Source: an uncultured Clostridia bacterium (lineage in GTDB: Bacteria > Bacillota > Clostridia > Oscillospirales > Ruminococcaceae). Taken from it: a stretch of 11,406 nt of DNA. The position numbers were made by a program, and so were the translations under genes. The stretch is from the NCBI GenBank assembly GCA_947584825.1, contig CANPWR010000042.1:1-11406 (forward strand), in the 5' to 3' direction. How positions within the stretch are numbered: position 1 is the first letter of the stretch; each line of letters opens with the position of its first letter. The notes below the pieces were generated by a model. It was not told the origin of the DNA. It did no database searches and saw nothing but the letters and a program-made list of their open reading frames with translations. Below, piece after piece: positions 1 to 6,976 of this stretch.

Positions 1-675
1 ATGCTTTTGGAAGAGGACACAAAGTGTTTTGCATTTCTTGCAGGACACGAATCCTTTGCCGCTGCTGAGGGAGCTATCGGTATTGCTGAGAAGGCAAACA
101 AGGTAAGAAAAGAGCCTTTGAGAGTAATCCTCAACGGTTTGGGAAAAGATGCAGCACAGATTATTGCAAGAATCAACGGCTTTACATATGTTGAAACTGA
201 AATGGATTACTATACAGGAGAGGTTAAGGAAGTATTCCGCAAGGCTTATTCAGATGGACTTCGTGCTAAGGTAAATTGCTATGGCGCAAACGATGTTACA
301 GAGGGCGTTGCAATTATGCACAAGGAAGGCGTTGACGTTTCCATTACAGGTAACTCAACTAACCCGACTCGTTTCCAGCATCCTGTTGCAGGTACATACA
401 AGAAAGAGTGTATAGATCAGGGCAAGAAATATTTCTCAGTTGCATCGGGCGGAGGTACAGGAAGAACACTTCATCCTGACAATATGGCTGCAGGTCCTGC
501 TTCATACGGTATGACAGATACAATGGGAAGAATGCATTCAGACGCACAGTTTGCAGGTTCATCGTCAGTTCCTGCACACGTTGAAATGATGGGACTTATT
601 GGCATGGGTAACAATCCTATGGTCGGAGCAACAGTGGCTTGCGCCGTTGCGGTCGAAGAGGCTATGAAAGACTAA
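1..675 (+). CDS. GGGtGRT family protein, 5'-truncated by the window
   Basis: The 224 visible residues carry the motif that names the GGGtGRT family (Pfam PF14057): ASGGGTGRTLHPDN, with GGGTGRT at visible residues 150-156. It lies in a very conserved-looking block that includes SITGNSTNPTRFQHPVAGTY, followed by GMTDTMGRMHSDAQFAGSSS. From memory, family members are about 330 residues and MLLEEDTKCFAFLAGHES falls internally, so the ATG at base 1 is probably an internal methionine and about 110 N-terminal residues lie upstream. The molecular function is not established; the Gly-rich loop suggests ligand binding, but that is inference. No signal peptide or membrane segment is visible. The gene ends at TAA 673-675, and a hairpin terminator follows 28 bases later, so it is the last gene of its transcript. 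Confidence 0.9.
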   Translation: MLLEEDTKCFAFLAGHESFAAAEGAIGIAEKANKVRKEPLRVILNGLGKDAAQIIARINGFTYVETEMDYYTGEVKEVFRKAYSDGLRAKVNCYGANDVTEGVAIMHKEGVDVSITGNSTNPTRFQHPVAGTYKKECIDQGKKYFSVASGGGTGRTLHPDNMAAGPASYGMTDTMGRMHSDAQFAGSSSVPAHVEMMGLIGMGNNPMVGATVACAVAVEEAMKD

Positions 676-703
676 TTTGACTTAAAAAGTAATTAAAATT
701 CAA

Positions 704-742
704 CCCCGATTTTGCGGAAATACCGTAATTTCGGGGTTTTTA
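704..742 (+). terminator. Rho-independent terminator of the GGGtGRT gene
   Basis: CCCCGA (704-709) pairs with TCGGGG (731-736). The stem continues inward after a small T/T internal mismatch through GCGG (714-717) and CCG (723-725), closing on a loop of about 5 nt. A run of T (TTTTTAT) follows directly. Confidence 0.85.
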
Positions 743-926
743 TTGTTCTGTTATTAATGAAGATTTTGAATATATATTTATAATAAATAATTTTAGGCAA
801 AAATTAACTTCCTGTCTTTCACACAATTATCATATAAATGATTTATACTTTTAGCGTTTCAGTCGATGTCTAAATGTGTCGTAAGATTGTATTTTTTAAC
901 AGTTTATCTAAATTTACGTAAAATAC
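743..926. other. AT-rich intergenic stretch with a 15-bp palindrome
   Basis: No coding sequence is seen here. The only structure noticed is TATAAAT-G-ATTTATA at 833-847, a perfect 7-bp inverted repeat around one base, about 80 bp upstream of the LCP promoter. It could be a protein-binding site, but such AT palindromes also arise by chance in DNA of this composition. Confidence 0.3.
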
Positions 927-955
927 TTGAAAAAAGTATGTTAATGTGGTAGAAT
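927..955 (+). promoter_or_regulatory. Sigma-A promoter of the LCP gene
   Basis: TTGAAA (927-932), a 17-bp spacer, and TAGAAT (950-955) preceded by TGG, which gives an extended -10. The predicted start near 962 leaves a leader of about 90 nt. A small hairpin, TCTAAA-gttaa-TTTAGA (1022-1038), ends just before the AAGGAGG ribosome site at 1041-1047 and could tune ribosome access. Confidence 0.75.
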
Positions 956-1052
956 AAATAAAGTATGTATATTATAGCATAGTAAAGTGATATTAAAAAA
1001 GAGCGGATGGTAACGACTGAATCTAAAGTTAATTTAGAATAAGGAGGTACAT

Positions 1053-2891
1053 ATGCCTGAGAACAAGAAAGCAGACGATTTCTCTGTAGATGATATTATC
1101 AAGGATGTTATGAGAAAAAAGCGAAGAAGTGAATCAGAAAGTGTTGCTTTTTCTAATAATGCAAAATCAGATGCAAGCATAAATGTTAAAAGTACAAATA
1201 TTAAGACAGAGGATATTAATTCAAAGGATTATTTTAAATCTTTCTATAATGACAGCAAAACTTCTGACAGTCCAGATAAAAAAAGAAATATGGATACAAA
1301 AAATAATTCTGATGCGCTGAAAACGCAAAGGAATTATGCAAGGAAAAGTCTAAATGAGACTTCTGCCGATAATGATAACAGTAATTATATGGCAGAACTG
1401 TTTGCCAATGCAGTTAAAAATAGCGGCAAGAAGCTTTCTCCTGCACAGCAAGAAGCTATAAAAGAAGCTCGAAGTGCTAAAATTGAAAAAACAGAAAGCA
1501 ATTCAGTAAAGAAGAAAAAAGCCGAACTTCAGGCGCCTGCCAAACCTGATGAGTGGAGAACAGATGGAATACCTCTTTCTGATTTGGTTGCAGGAGCAAT
1601 GCAGGCTAGAAAAGGCTCGAAAACTACTATAAGCGATATGTCTGAGCCTATAAGCAGTGCAAAGGTTTTTGATGTTGAGCCTGAAGTTAGAATAAAACCA
1701 AAACGTAAAAAATGGTCGCTCAAGAAAAAGGTTTCGGTAACTTTATGCTATGTTTTCGGAGTCGTTTTTCTTATTTGCGGAGCGGGTATTTCAGTATTCG
1801 CAAGCTTTACGGGAATGCTTGACAGAGATAATAATGAAGTAATTAACATTATTGACCCCGGTCAGAGCGAGATAGGTTCAAACGATACCGTAAATGCTGT
1901 TGACTATGAACAAATGCTTAAAGATAAACTTGCAAAATCAGCAGCAAATGTTGTTTCAGACAGTGATGTGACTAATATTCTCCTTGTGGGCGAAGATTTG
2001 AGAGATACAGTAGAGAATACTGCTCAATCAAATGGTAACACTGATGTTATAATGATGATTTCCATAAACACTGCGAAGGGTACTGTAACTACAACCTCGT
2101 TTATGAGGGATATTTATTTGCAGATACCAGGATATTATGCTACAAGGATAAATGCGGCATATTCAATGGGAGGAATACCACTTTTAGAGCAGACCATTCA
2201 GGATAATTTCAGCGTTAAGATAGACAGATACTTAAAGGTTAATTTCTACTCGTTTATTGATATAGTTGACACTATGGGCGGACTTAATATAAAAATCTCT
2301 GATGAGGAAGCAATAGGAATGAGAGCTCCTTTGGGTGAACAGAACAAATATCTTGGTAAAAAGTATGGAGCAGACTACATAAAAAAAGGTGGAAAAGTCC
2401 ATATGAATGGCAACCAGGCTCTTGCATATGCAAGACTTCGTAAGGTTGGAAATTCGGATTGGGAGAGAACTCAAAGGCAGAGAACTGTAATTGATCTTAT
2501 TGCAAACAAGACAAAGAAATTGTCACTGACCGAGCTCAACTCGCTGCTCAATAAGGTATTGAATAAGATCTCAACTGATTTATCAGATGCTGAGATTGCA
2601 TATTATCTGTTGCATGCTTCAACATATTTGAATTATGAACGTGATCAGATACAGATTCCTAACGAGGGAACGTATACCTGTGAAACTATCCGTGGTGCTT
2701 CTGTTTTATGTCCTGATTTTACGTCAAACATCAGAACTTTGCAGCAAAAGATATACGGATATTCCAAAATAAAAGACGATGAAACCGATTATACAAACGG
2801 AGATGCATCGTACACAACCGGTTATTATGACAGTACAGAGACTTATAACAGTTACGATAATGAAAACACACAGGCAAATACTTTTAATTAA
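1053..2891 (+). CDS. LytR-CpsA-Psr (LCP) family glycopolymer transferase
   Basis: A 612-residue, single-pass membrane protein. LCP enzymes transfer undecaprenyl-pyrophosphate-linked glycopolymers (teichoic acid or capsule-type) to peptidoglycan on the outer face of the membrane. Residues 1-225 are a polar Lys/Ser/Asn-rich, probably disordered cytoplasmic tail. A Lys-rich stop (216-226) precedes a membrane helix at about 227-251. The LCP domain spans about 307-485, with Asp in GNTDVIMMISIN (D331), SFMRDIYLQIPG (R352, D353), R365 in ATRINAAYSMGG, and the basic phosphate-binding stretch ALAYARLRKVGNSDWERTQR (456-475). All key charged residues are present, so it looks active. The C-terminal 45 residues are Tyr/Thr/Asn-rich. 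Start ATG 1053 follows AAGGAGG with 5 nt spacing. The tail is much longer than the short cytoplasmic end usual in this family. The polymer handled cannot be read from context. Confidence 0.93.
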   Translation: MPENKKADDFSVDDIIKDVMRKKRRSESESVAFSNNAKSDASINVKSTNIKTEDINSKDYFKSFYNDSKTSDSPDKKRNMDTKNNSDALKTQRNYARKSLNETSADNDNSNYMAELFANAVKNSGKKLSPAQQEAIKEARSAKIEKTESNSVKKKKAELQAPAKPDEWRTDGIPLSDLVAGAMQARKGSKTTISDMSEPISSAKVFDVEPEVRIKPKRKKWSLKKKVSVTLCYVFGVVFLICGAGISVFASFTGMLDRDNNEVINIIDPGQSEIGSNDTVNAVDYEQMLKDKLAKSAANVVSDSDVTNILLVGEDLRDTVENTAQSNGNTDVIMMISINTAKGTVTTTSFMRDIYLQIPGYYATRINAAYSMGGIPLLEQTIQDNFSVKIDRYLKVNFYSFIDIVDTMGGLNIKISDEEAIGMRAPLGEQNKYLGKKYGADYIKKGGKVHMNGNQALAYARLRKVGNSDWERTQRQRTVIDLIANKTKKLSLTELNSLLNKVLNKISTDLSDAEIAYYLLHASTYLNYERDQIQIPNEGTYTCETIRGASVLCPDFTSNIRTLQQKIYGYSKIKDDETDYTNGDASYTTGYYDSTETYNSYDNENTQANTFN

Positions 2892-2919
2892 TTTATTAAG
2901 GATTCTTATATTAAGACAT

Positions 2920-2955
2920 AAAAGCATACTGCTTTGTATTTAGCAGTATGCTTTT
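2920..2955. terminator. Bidirectional terminator between convergent genes
   Basis: A perfect 14-bp stem, AAAAGCATACTGCT (2920-2933) with AGCAGTATGCTTTT (2942-2955), around an 8-nt loop. The A-rich left arm and T-rich right arm give a U-tract on both strands, so it can end both the LCP transcript and the minus-strand small gene that stops at 2996. Confidence 0.9.
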
Positions 2956-2995
2956 GCTTTGTGGTAACAGGTGGTTTAATATCGCTTTTAATTTT

Positions 2996-3199
2996 TTAAC
3001 CTACTTGAATGGATTCGCTGATTTCAACTGCATGATTGTATCTTTCAATTGCCTCAACATGAGCGTGTAATCCGGCGGATGTGTGAATATAATCATTTCG
3101 CTCGTGCAGCGTGATCTGCATGGGTATCGGAAGTGAAAGGAAATACTTTCTGCTGCTTGAACTGTTGTAAATTAAATCCTGCAGGTCATTGTAATACAT
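2996..3199 (-). CDS. Small conserved-looking protein of unknown function
   Basis: A 67-residue protein starting MYYNDLQDLIYNSSSSRKYF, then SLPIPMQITLHE, then IHTSAGLHAHVEAI. I recall the pattern SSS-x-R-x-Y-(F/Y)-x-S-LP-x3-Q...I-x-T-x3-L from many small uncharacterised clostridial proteins, but no function is known to me. It has no signal peptide or membrane helix and looks like a small helical cytosolic protein. I choose ATG at 3199 because AGAGGTGAT lies just upstream; a GTG three codons earlier (3208) would bury this ribosome site and is less likely. It has a good promoter of its own (3270-3298) and a terminator (2920-2955), both of which support a real gene. Confidence 0.72.
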   Translation of the reverse strand: MYYNDLQDLIYNSSSSRKYFLSLPIPMQITLHERNDYIHTSAGLHAHVEAIERYNHAVEISESIQVG

Positions 3200-3269
3200 T
3201 TGAATCACCTCTTAGATATTTTTTGCAGAATGTCTCAGCAAATACATTTCAAAAATAGGTGTTTTAATT

Positions 3270-3298
3270 ATTATATGCAATTGCAGAAAAAGTGTTAA
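3270..3298 (-). promoter_or_regulatory. Sigma-A promoter of the minus-strand small gene
   Basis: Read on the minus strand: TTAACA (3298-3293), a 17-bp spacer, TATAAT (3275-3270). The start would be near 3263, giving a leader of about 64 nt before the ATG at 3199. Confidence 0.7.
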
Positions 3299-3343
3299 AT
3301 TTAGTGTGCTCCGTTTCTAGGTTTAAAAAGTTTCAAAAGCTGT

Positions 3344-3374
3344 TTTAGATAAAAATTAATATCTTTTATCTAAA
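3344..3374. promoter_or_regulatory. 11-bp inverted repeat between divergent promoters
   Basis: TTTAGATAAAA (3344-3354) and TTTTATCTAAA (3364-3374) form a perfect inverted repeat around 9 nt. It lies between the -35 of the minus-strand promoter (3298) and the -35 of the plus-strand promoter (3398). It has no GC-rich stem or clear U-tract, so an operator is more plausible than a terminator. The regulator is unknown. Confidence 0.45.
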
Positions 3375-3397
3375 TTTTAAATTTTTTTAGATTTTTC

Positions 3398-3426
3398 TTG
3401 ACAATTTACAGTATATGTAATATAAT
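3398..3426 (+). promoter_or_regulatory. Perfect-consensus sigma-A promoter
   Basis: TTGACA (3398-3403), exactly 17 bp, TATAAT (3421-3426), with A/T-rich DNA upstream that could act as an UP element. The predicted start is near 3433. It is the strongest promoter match in the window, yet it lies about 270 bp before the next start codon and a terminator-like hairpin follows at once. Confidence 0.8.
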
Positions 3427-3432
3427 ATTATT

Positions 3433-3490
3433 GTGTAATAAATGTTTTAAAAAAGCTTGCATTTGGTTTTGTCCGGTGCAGGCTTTTTAT
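3433..3490 (+). ncRNA. Candidate short terminated transcript or attenuator
   Basis: The predicted start near 3433 is followed by a 12-bp stem, AAAAAGCTTGCA (3450-3461) with TGCAGGCTTTTT (3477-3488), with one G-T pair, a 15-nt loop and a T-rich tail. Transcripts should mostly end near 3490, giving an RNA of about 55-60 nt. It may be a small RNA, or an attenuated leader for the glycosyltransferase at 3705. No start codon with a ribosome site lies inside it. No known RNA family is recognised. Confidence 0.35.
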
Positions 3491-3704
3491 TTTGTCAGAT
3501 TTGGTGTAGATTTATTTAATTATTTGTGTTATACTAATAATGATAAAAAGTATTAGTTAGTTTATTTAATGATACTTGATAATAAATTTTAGTAATATGA
3601 ATTTTATTTACTTGAATATTACGTAATTTTTAACTGATTAGAGTTGAAAATGTTTAGGGAATAATATAAAACGAAAACAGCCGTATATTGAGGGAGATGA
3701 TTTT
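3491..3704 (+). promoter_or_regulatory. Leader of the glycosyltransferase with secondary promoter candidates
   Basis: Two further promoter-like matches lie past the hairpin: TTGTCA (3492-3497)-17-TTTAAT (3515-3520), and an extended -10 TGT-TATACT (3527-3535) with only a weak -35 (TAGATT, 3507-3512). TTGAAA (3644-3649) with TATAAA (3665-3670) has a poor 15-bp spacer. A palindrome ATTACGTAAT lies at 3618-3627. AGGGAG (3691-3696) is the ribosome site 8 nt before the TTG start. No coding sequence is seen. Confidence 0.45.
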
Positions 3705-4871
3705 TTGAAAATTCTTATTACTACAGATTGGTATAAGTCTGCGGTTAATGGAGTTGTGACATCAGTAAGAAACCTTGAGACAGGTCTGAGACAGCTTGGT
3801 CATGATGTGAAAATTCTAACTCTTTCGGAAACGCATTTTTCTTATGTAAATCAAAATACAACATATATAGGTTCGGTAAAGGCTGAGAAAATATATCCAT
3901 GTGCAAGAGTTAAGATTCCCCTTAAAAGCAGGTTGATTGAAAATATTATAAAGTGGAAACCTGATATTATTCACTCTCAGTGTGAGTTCAGTACATTTTC
4001 TCTTGCAAGGAAGATTTCTGATATTACCGGAGCACCGATCATCCATACATATCACACTATCTACGAGGACTATACTCATTATTTTTCTCCGAGTATTAGG
4101 CTCGGACGCAGAGCAGTAAGGCTTTTTACAAGGTATATTGCAAGACATACTGATTGTATGATCGCTCCTACAGAAAAGGTTGAAAGCATCTTAAAAAAAT
4201 ATAAATGTAAAATTCCTGTTGAAGTTGTGCCGTCAGGCGTGGACTTTGATGTTATAGTTTCAAACAAAAATAACGCTGAACGTCAAGATTTTAGACGGAG
4301 TATCGGTATTCCTGATGGCAAAAAGGTCATACTATATTCGGGTCGTCTTGCTGAGGAAAAAAATTTAGATGAAATAATTGGCTTTCTTGGAAGAAATAAG
4401 CCTGATAATGCTGTCTTTCTGATAGTAGGCGACGGACCTTACAGAGAAGAAATTGAGAAAAAAATTGAAGAGTTTGGTCTGAAAGATATTACTATTATGA
4501 CTGGTATGGTAAGTTACAGCGAAATGAAGAACTATTACTGTGCAGGCGATGTTTTTGTCAGTGCATCGCAGAGTGAAACTCAGGGACTTACTTATATCGA
4601 AGCACTTGCAAACGGATTGGTATTGCTTTGCAAAAAGGATGAGTGTCTTGACAATGTTCTTCAAGACGGTATTAATGGTTATGCCTATACAAATGAAAGT
4701 CAGTTTTCAGAGCGTCTTGACCGGCTTCTGACCGAAGATATATCTGATATGCAAGTAAAAGCTGCAGAATTTGCAAAACAAAAATTTTCAATCAAAACCT
4801 TTGCTGAACATATAGAAGATGTTTACTATTTAATATTGAGACAACGTGTCAGTGATTCTATATCGGCTTGA
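3705..4871 (+). CDS. GT4 glycosyltransferase, likely diacylglycerol glucosyltransferase-type
   Basis: A 388-residue GT-B fold, retaining family GT4 enzyme. The N-terminal acceptor domain starts MKILITTDWYKSAVNGVVTS and contains DIIHSQCEFS (87-96), then IIHTYHTIYEDYTHY (112-126). This signature closely resembles bacterial 1,2-diacylglycerol 3-glucosyltransferases (alMGS type), which make the membrane glycolipid that can anchor lipoteichoic acid. VPSGVDF (175-181) begins the linker, SGRLAEEKN (212-220) is the basic phosphate-binding segment, VGDGP is at 241-245, and the E-x7-E nucleotide-sugar motif is E291...E299. There is no signal peptide, as expected for a peripheral inner-face enzyme. The start is TTG at 3705; no in-frame ATG fits the conserved N-terminus better, and AGGGAG lies 8 nt upstream. 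The DAG acceptor is inference from similarity; another GT4 acceptor is possible. Confidence 0.88.
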   Translation: MKILITTDWYKSAVNGVVTSVRNLETGLRQLGHDVKILTLSETHFSYVNQNTTYIGSVKAEKIYPCARVKIPLKSRLIENIIKWKPDIIHSQCEFSTFSLARKISDITGAPIIHTYHTIYEDYTHYFSPSIRLGRRAVRLFTRYIARHTDCMIAPTEKVESILKKYKCKIPVEVVPSGVDFDVIVSNKNNAERQDFRRSIGIPDGKKVILYSGRLAEEKNLDEIIGFLGRNKPDNAVFLIVGDGPYREEIEKKIEEFGLKDITIMTGMVSYSEMKNYYCAGDVFVSASQSETQGLTYIEALANGLVLLCKKDECLDNVLQDGINGYAYTNESQFSERLDRLLTEDISDMQVKAAEFAKQKFSIKTFAEHIEDVYYLILRQRVSDSISA

Positions 4872-5044
4872 TAATCCTATTCGTTTTTGGATCAGTGTTA
4901 GTTATTAAAGTCTTTAAAATGAATTTCATAAAATTTTACCCTTCAATTTATTTGTTGTTTTATAAAAAATTACCTCTTATATTGATGAAAAAGAGAGTAA
5001 TAATAATAAGGCAAACTCAATTTTACGAAAAGGAGTGAATTGAA

Positions 5045-5227
5045 ATGAAGGGTATTACTACAGAGCAGGGCAGACAGAATCTTGAAAAGTTTAAGATGGA
5101 AGCTGCAAACGAAGTAGGTGTAAATCTCAAACAGGGTTATAACGGAGATTTAACATCTCGTCAGGCTGGTTCAATCGGAGGACAGATGGTTAAGAAAATG
5201 ATCGACGCATACAAAACAGCACAATAA
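5045..5227 (+). CDS. Alpha/beta-type small acid-soluble spore protein (SASP)
   Basis: A 60-residue protein of the alpha/beta SASP family (Pfam PF00269), which coats and protects DNA in the dormant spore and is degraded at germination. FKMEAANEVGV (16-26) matches the region of the GPR germination-protease site (E-x-A-x-E-x-GV); GYNGDLTSRQAGSIGGQMVK (31-50) matches the second conserved block containing the GS-GG signature. It shows that the organism comes from a spore-forming lineage. ATG 5045 follows AAAGGAG with 9 nt spacing. It looks monocistronic, with a terminator at 5259-5290. A forespore sigma-G promoter is expected within 4872-5044, but I could not identify one convincingly. Confidence 0.93.
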   Translation: MKGITTEQGRQNLEKFKMEAANEVGVNLKQGYNGDLTSRQAGSIGGQMVKKMIDAYKTAQ

Positions 5228-5258
5228 GTATAGTTAAAAGTAAAATGACATAATTATA

Positions 5259-5290
5259 AAAACCCGGTGTGAAGTATCATATCGGGTTTT
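5259..5290 (+). terminator. Terminator of the SASP gene
   Basis: AAAACCCG (5259-5266) pairs with CGGGTTTT (5283-5290). The stem continues inward with G-T and A-T pairs to a 4-nt loop at 5273-5276. The T-run is short, but the A/T flanks suit either strand. Confidence 0.8.
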
Positions 5291-5358
5291 AATTTGTACA
5301 ATACATACAAAATAAAATATTAGTATTTGTGTAAAAAGTCTTAAATTGCTGTAAAGAC

Positions 5359-5401
5359 TTTAAAAAAGCTTTTTTTTGTGATATAATCTACTTTAGATTA
5401 T
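5359..5401 (+). promoter_or_regulatory. Promoter of the VanY-type gene with overlapping inverted repeat
   Basis: Extended -10 TGA-TATAAT (5379-5387), with TTTAAA (5359-5364) as a weak -35 at 17 bp. ATAATCT (5383-5389) and AGATTAT (5395-5401) form a 7-bp inverted repeat around 5 nt, overlapping the -10 and the predicted start near 5394, a position suited to a repressor site. GGAGGG (5430-5435) is the ribosome site. Confidence 0.6.
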
Positions 5402-5440
5402 TTATAGTACCGTCAAAATTATATTGTTTGGAGGGAAATT

Positions 5441-6592
5441 ATGTCACAAGATATTTGGCGTAACTTAAAATATAAAAATATTGCCGTTCTTTTAGCTATT
5501 CTATTATTGTTTGTTCTGATTATTGCTTCGTCATGTTCTAATGACAGCTCAAATAATGATGGCAAAGCTGTTTCTACTATTGCAGCTAAAAAGCCTGATA
5601 GTGTTCAGGAGAAAAACAGTATATCTAAAAATTCAGAATTAGTTCCTGTTGATAACTCTTTGCTATATTCAGGAAATCTTGTTTTGGTCAATAAAGACCA
5701 TGAATATGCCTATAAGGATCAGGAACCCGAAAACCTTACTTCAATGTATCAGTATAGCGTGAATAAAAACGGTAATTTGAGATTTGCACTTACCGATTCT
5801 TCTGTTTCGGTTTCTCAGAACTTTGCCGTTGCTTTGAGTAATATGCTTATCGATTTCTATAAAAGTTCCAAAAATAATACCGTAATGCTTAAAAGCGGCT
5901 ACAGAACCGTCGAGGAGCAAAAGGAGCTCTATGACGCTGATACTGAGTCAACAGGTTCTGAATCTACAAAGTATAATAAGGAAGGTTACTCGGAAAGCCA
6001 TACAGGCTTGTCCATAGACTTGGGCGTAAACACAGACGGCTATCCCGAATATAAGGGTACTGGTAAATTTAAGTGGATCACCGATAATGCCGCTAAGTAT
6101 GGTATCATTACACGCTATACTAAGGAAAAAGAGTCTATAACCAATATTGAGGCGGAGCCTTGGCACCTAAGATATGTTGGTGTTCCTCATGCTGAAATTA
6201 TGACTGAAAAAGCTCTCTGCCTTGAGGAGTATCTCGACTTTTTGAAAAGTTATTCTTATGATGAACCTCTTACATATACCGCTTCAGATAATATAAAATA
6301 CGCTATCTATTTCGTTAAGGCAGAAAAGGAAACTAAAGTCCAAATTCCGCTCAATGAGAATGGCGAACAGTTTAGCTATGAGATTTCAGGCAATAATGTA
6401 GACGGATTTATTATTACCGTCAACCTCGGCGAGGACACTGAGAGAATTGCCGCTCAGACATCTGCTGCTTCAACGTCTCCTTTGACAGAGGCTGCTGTAA
6501 ATAACAGTACTCAGCCGACGCAGGCAACCCCTGTAGGGGATTATGATTCGGTAATAACTGTTTCTACAACAACTGCTGATACGGAAGAATAG
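5441..6592 (+). CDS. VanY-type D-alanyl-D-alanine carboxypeptidase (M15B)
   Basis: A 383-residue extracytoplasmic zinc peptidase of the M15B/VanY family (PF02557), expected to trim the terminal D-Ala from peptidoglycan stem peptides. An N-terminal hydrophobic segment (13-31) ends IIASSCSN; the cysteine could be lipidated, but Ala at -3 makes a poor lipobox, so an uncleaved anchor is equally possible. A Ser/Asn/Lys linker follows (33-65). The catalytic domain (about 75-268) has SGYRTVEEQ (152-160), the zinc motif SESHTGLSIDLG with H187 and D193, and EAEPWHLRYVG with E239 and H242, so all catalytic residues are present. Residues 275-330 look like a small beta domain, and the last 45 are Ser/Thr/Ala-rich. 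No van resistance genes are nearby, so a housekeeping wall role is likely rather than glycopeptide resistance. Confidence 0.9.
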   Translation: MSQDIWRNLKYKNIAVLLAILLLFVLIIASSCSNDSSNNDGKAVSTIAAKKPDSVQEKNSISKNSELVPVDNSLLYSGNLVLVNKDHEYAYKDQEPENLTSMYQYSVNKNGNLRFALTDSSVSVSQNFAVALSNMLIDFYKSSKNNTVMLKSGYRTVEEQKELYDADTESTGSESTKYNKEGYSESHTGLSIDLGVNTDGYPEYKGTGKFKWITDNAAKYGIITRYTKEKESITNIEAEPWHLRYVGVPHAEIMTEKALCLEEYLDFLKSYSYDEPLTYTASDNIKYAIYFVKAEKETKVQIPLNENGEQFSYEISGNNVDGFIITVNLGEDTERIAAQTSAASTSPLTEAAVNNSTQPTQATPVGDYDSVITVSTTTADTEE

Positions 6593-6614
6593 CTTCCTCT
6601 TTATTTAAAATAAT

Positions 6615-6659
6615 AAAACCCTTGATTTGTTAGTTTTTACTAGTAAATCAAGGGTTTTT
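6615..6659. terminator. Bidirectional terminator between VanY-type gene and XRE gene
   Basis: A perfect 14-bp stem, AAAACCCTTGATTT (6615-6628) with AAATCAAGGGTTTT (6645-6658). The 16-nt loop can itself fold (TAGT...ACTA). T-tracts are present on both strands, so it serves the plus-strand VanY-type gene and the minus-strand regulator. Confidence 0.88.
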
Positions 6660-6691
6660 CTCTTTTTATTCAAAATGTCGAATTTGGTCAT

Positions 6692-6704
6692 TTTGACGAA
6701 TTTT
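6692..6704 (+). repeat. 13-bp direct repeat, copy 1
   Basis: TTTGACGAATTTT, identical to 6977-6989. It lies just beyond the 3' end of the XRE gene. A related GTCGAATTT lies at 6677-6685. Confidence 0.5.
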
Positions 6705-6736
6705 ACTTGTCATTTAAAATTTGTTTTTTTATCGTT

Positions 6737-6952
6737 TTATACGACTGTTTCCCGTTTATTTGTTCTTCCTAAAATGTAGTCTGTCGATACTTTATAAAAG
6801 TCTGCAAGGATAAGTAAATGCTCGACAGGAATTGTTAATGCGCCTCTTTCGTACCTTGAATAGACGGTCTGACTTGTGAATAGTAATTTTGCTATTTGTG
6901 TTTGGTTTATGTCTTTGTCCTCTCTTAGGTCTTTTAGTCGTTGAAAATACAT
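6737..6952 (-). CDS. XRE/Cro-type helix-turn-helix regulator
   Basis: A 71-residue single-domain HTH_3 protein. The start MYFQRLKDLREDKDINQTQI leads into the helix-turn-helix, with TQIAKLLFTSQTVYSRYERG (18-37) as the scaffold and recognition helices, then PVEHLLILADFYKVSTDYIL, the usual XRE C-terminal helices. It has no sensor domain, so it resembles a phage-type or autoregulatory repressor. ATG at 6952 is chosen because AAGGAGTGA lies just upstream; the frame stays open 24 codons further to 7024, but that would cross the promoter region and has no ribosome site. It is transcribed divergently from the BspA-like gene, and the shared region holds two palindromes of one type, its most likely targets. 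I found no clear minus-strand promoter. Confidence 0.88.
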   Translation of the reverse strand: MYFQRLKDLREDKDINQTQIAKLLFTSQTVYSRYERGALTIPVEHLLILADFYKVSTDYILGRTNKRETVV

Positions 6953-6976
6953 AAAAATCACTCCTTTTTTGTACAA

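Noticed and set aside
4872..5044. Sigma-G promoter for the SASP gene
   Set aside because: The region is AT-rich with many partial matches (TATATTG, AATAATAATA), but none has a convincing -35/-10 pair.
5355..5377. AAAAAAGCTTTTTT before the VanY-type promoter as a terminator
   Set aside because: It is a palindrome without a loop and almost without GC pairs. The SASP terminator at 5259-5290 already does the job.
5405..5410. TAGTAC near the VanY-type gene as another XRE operator
   Set aside because: Only a half-site; no GTACTA follows at 6 bp.
5441..6592. VanY-type gene as a vancomycin-resistance determinant
   Set aside because: No vanR/S, vanH, ligase or vanX genes are nearby; M15B carboxypeptidases are common housekeeping enzymes in clostridia.
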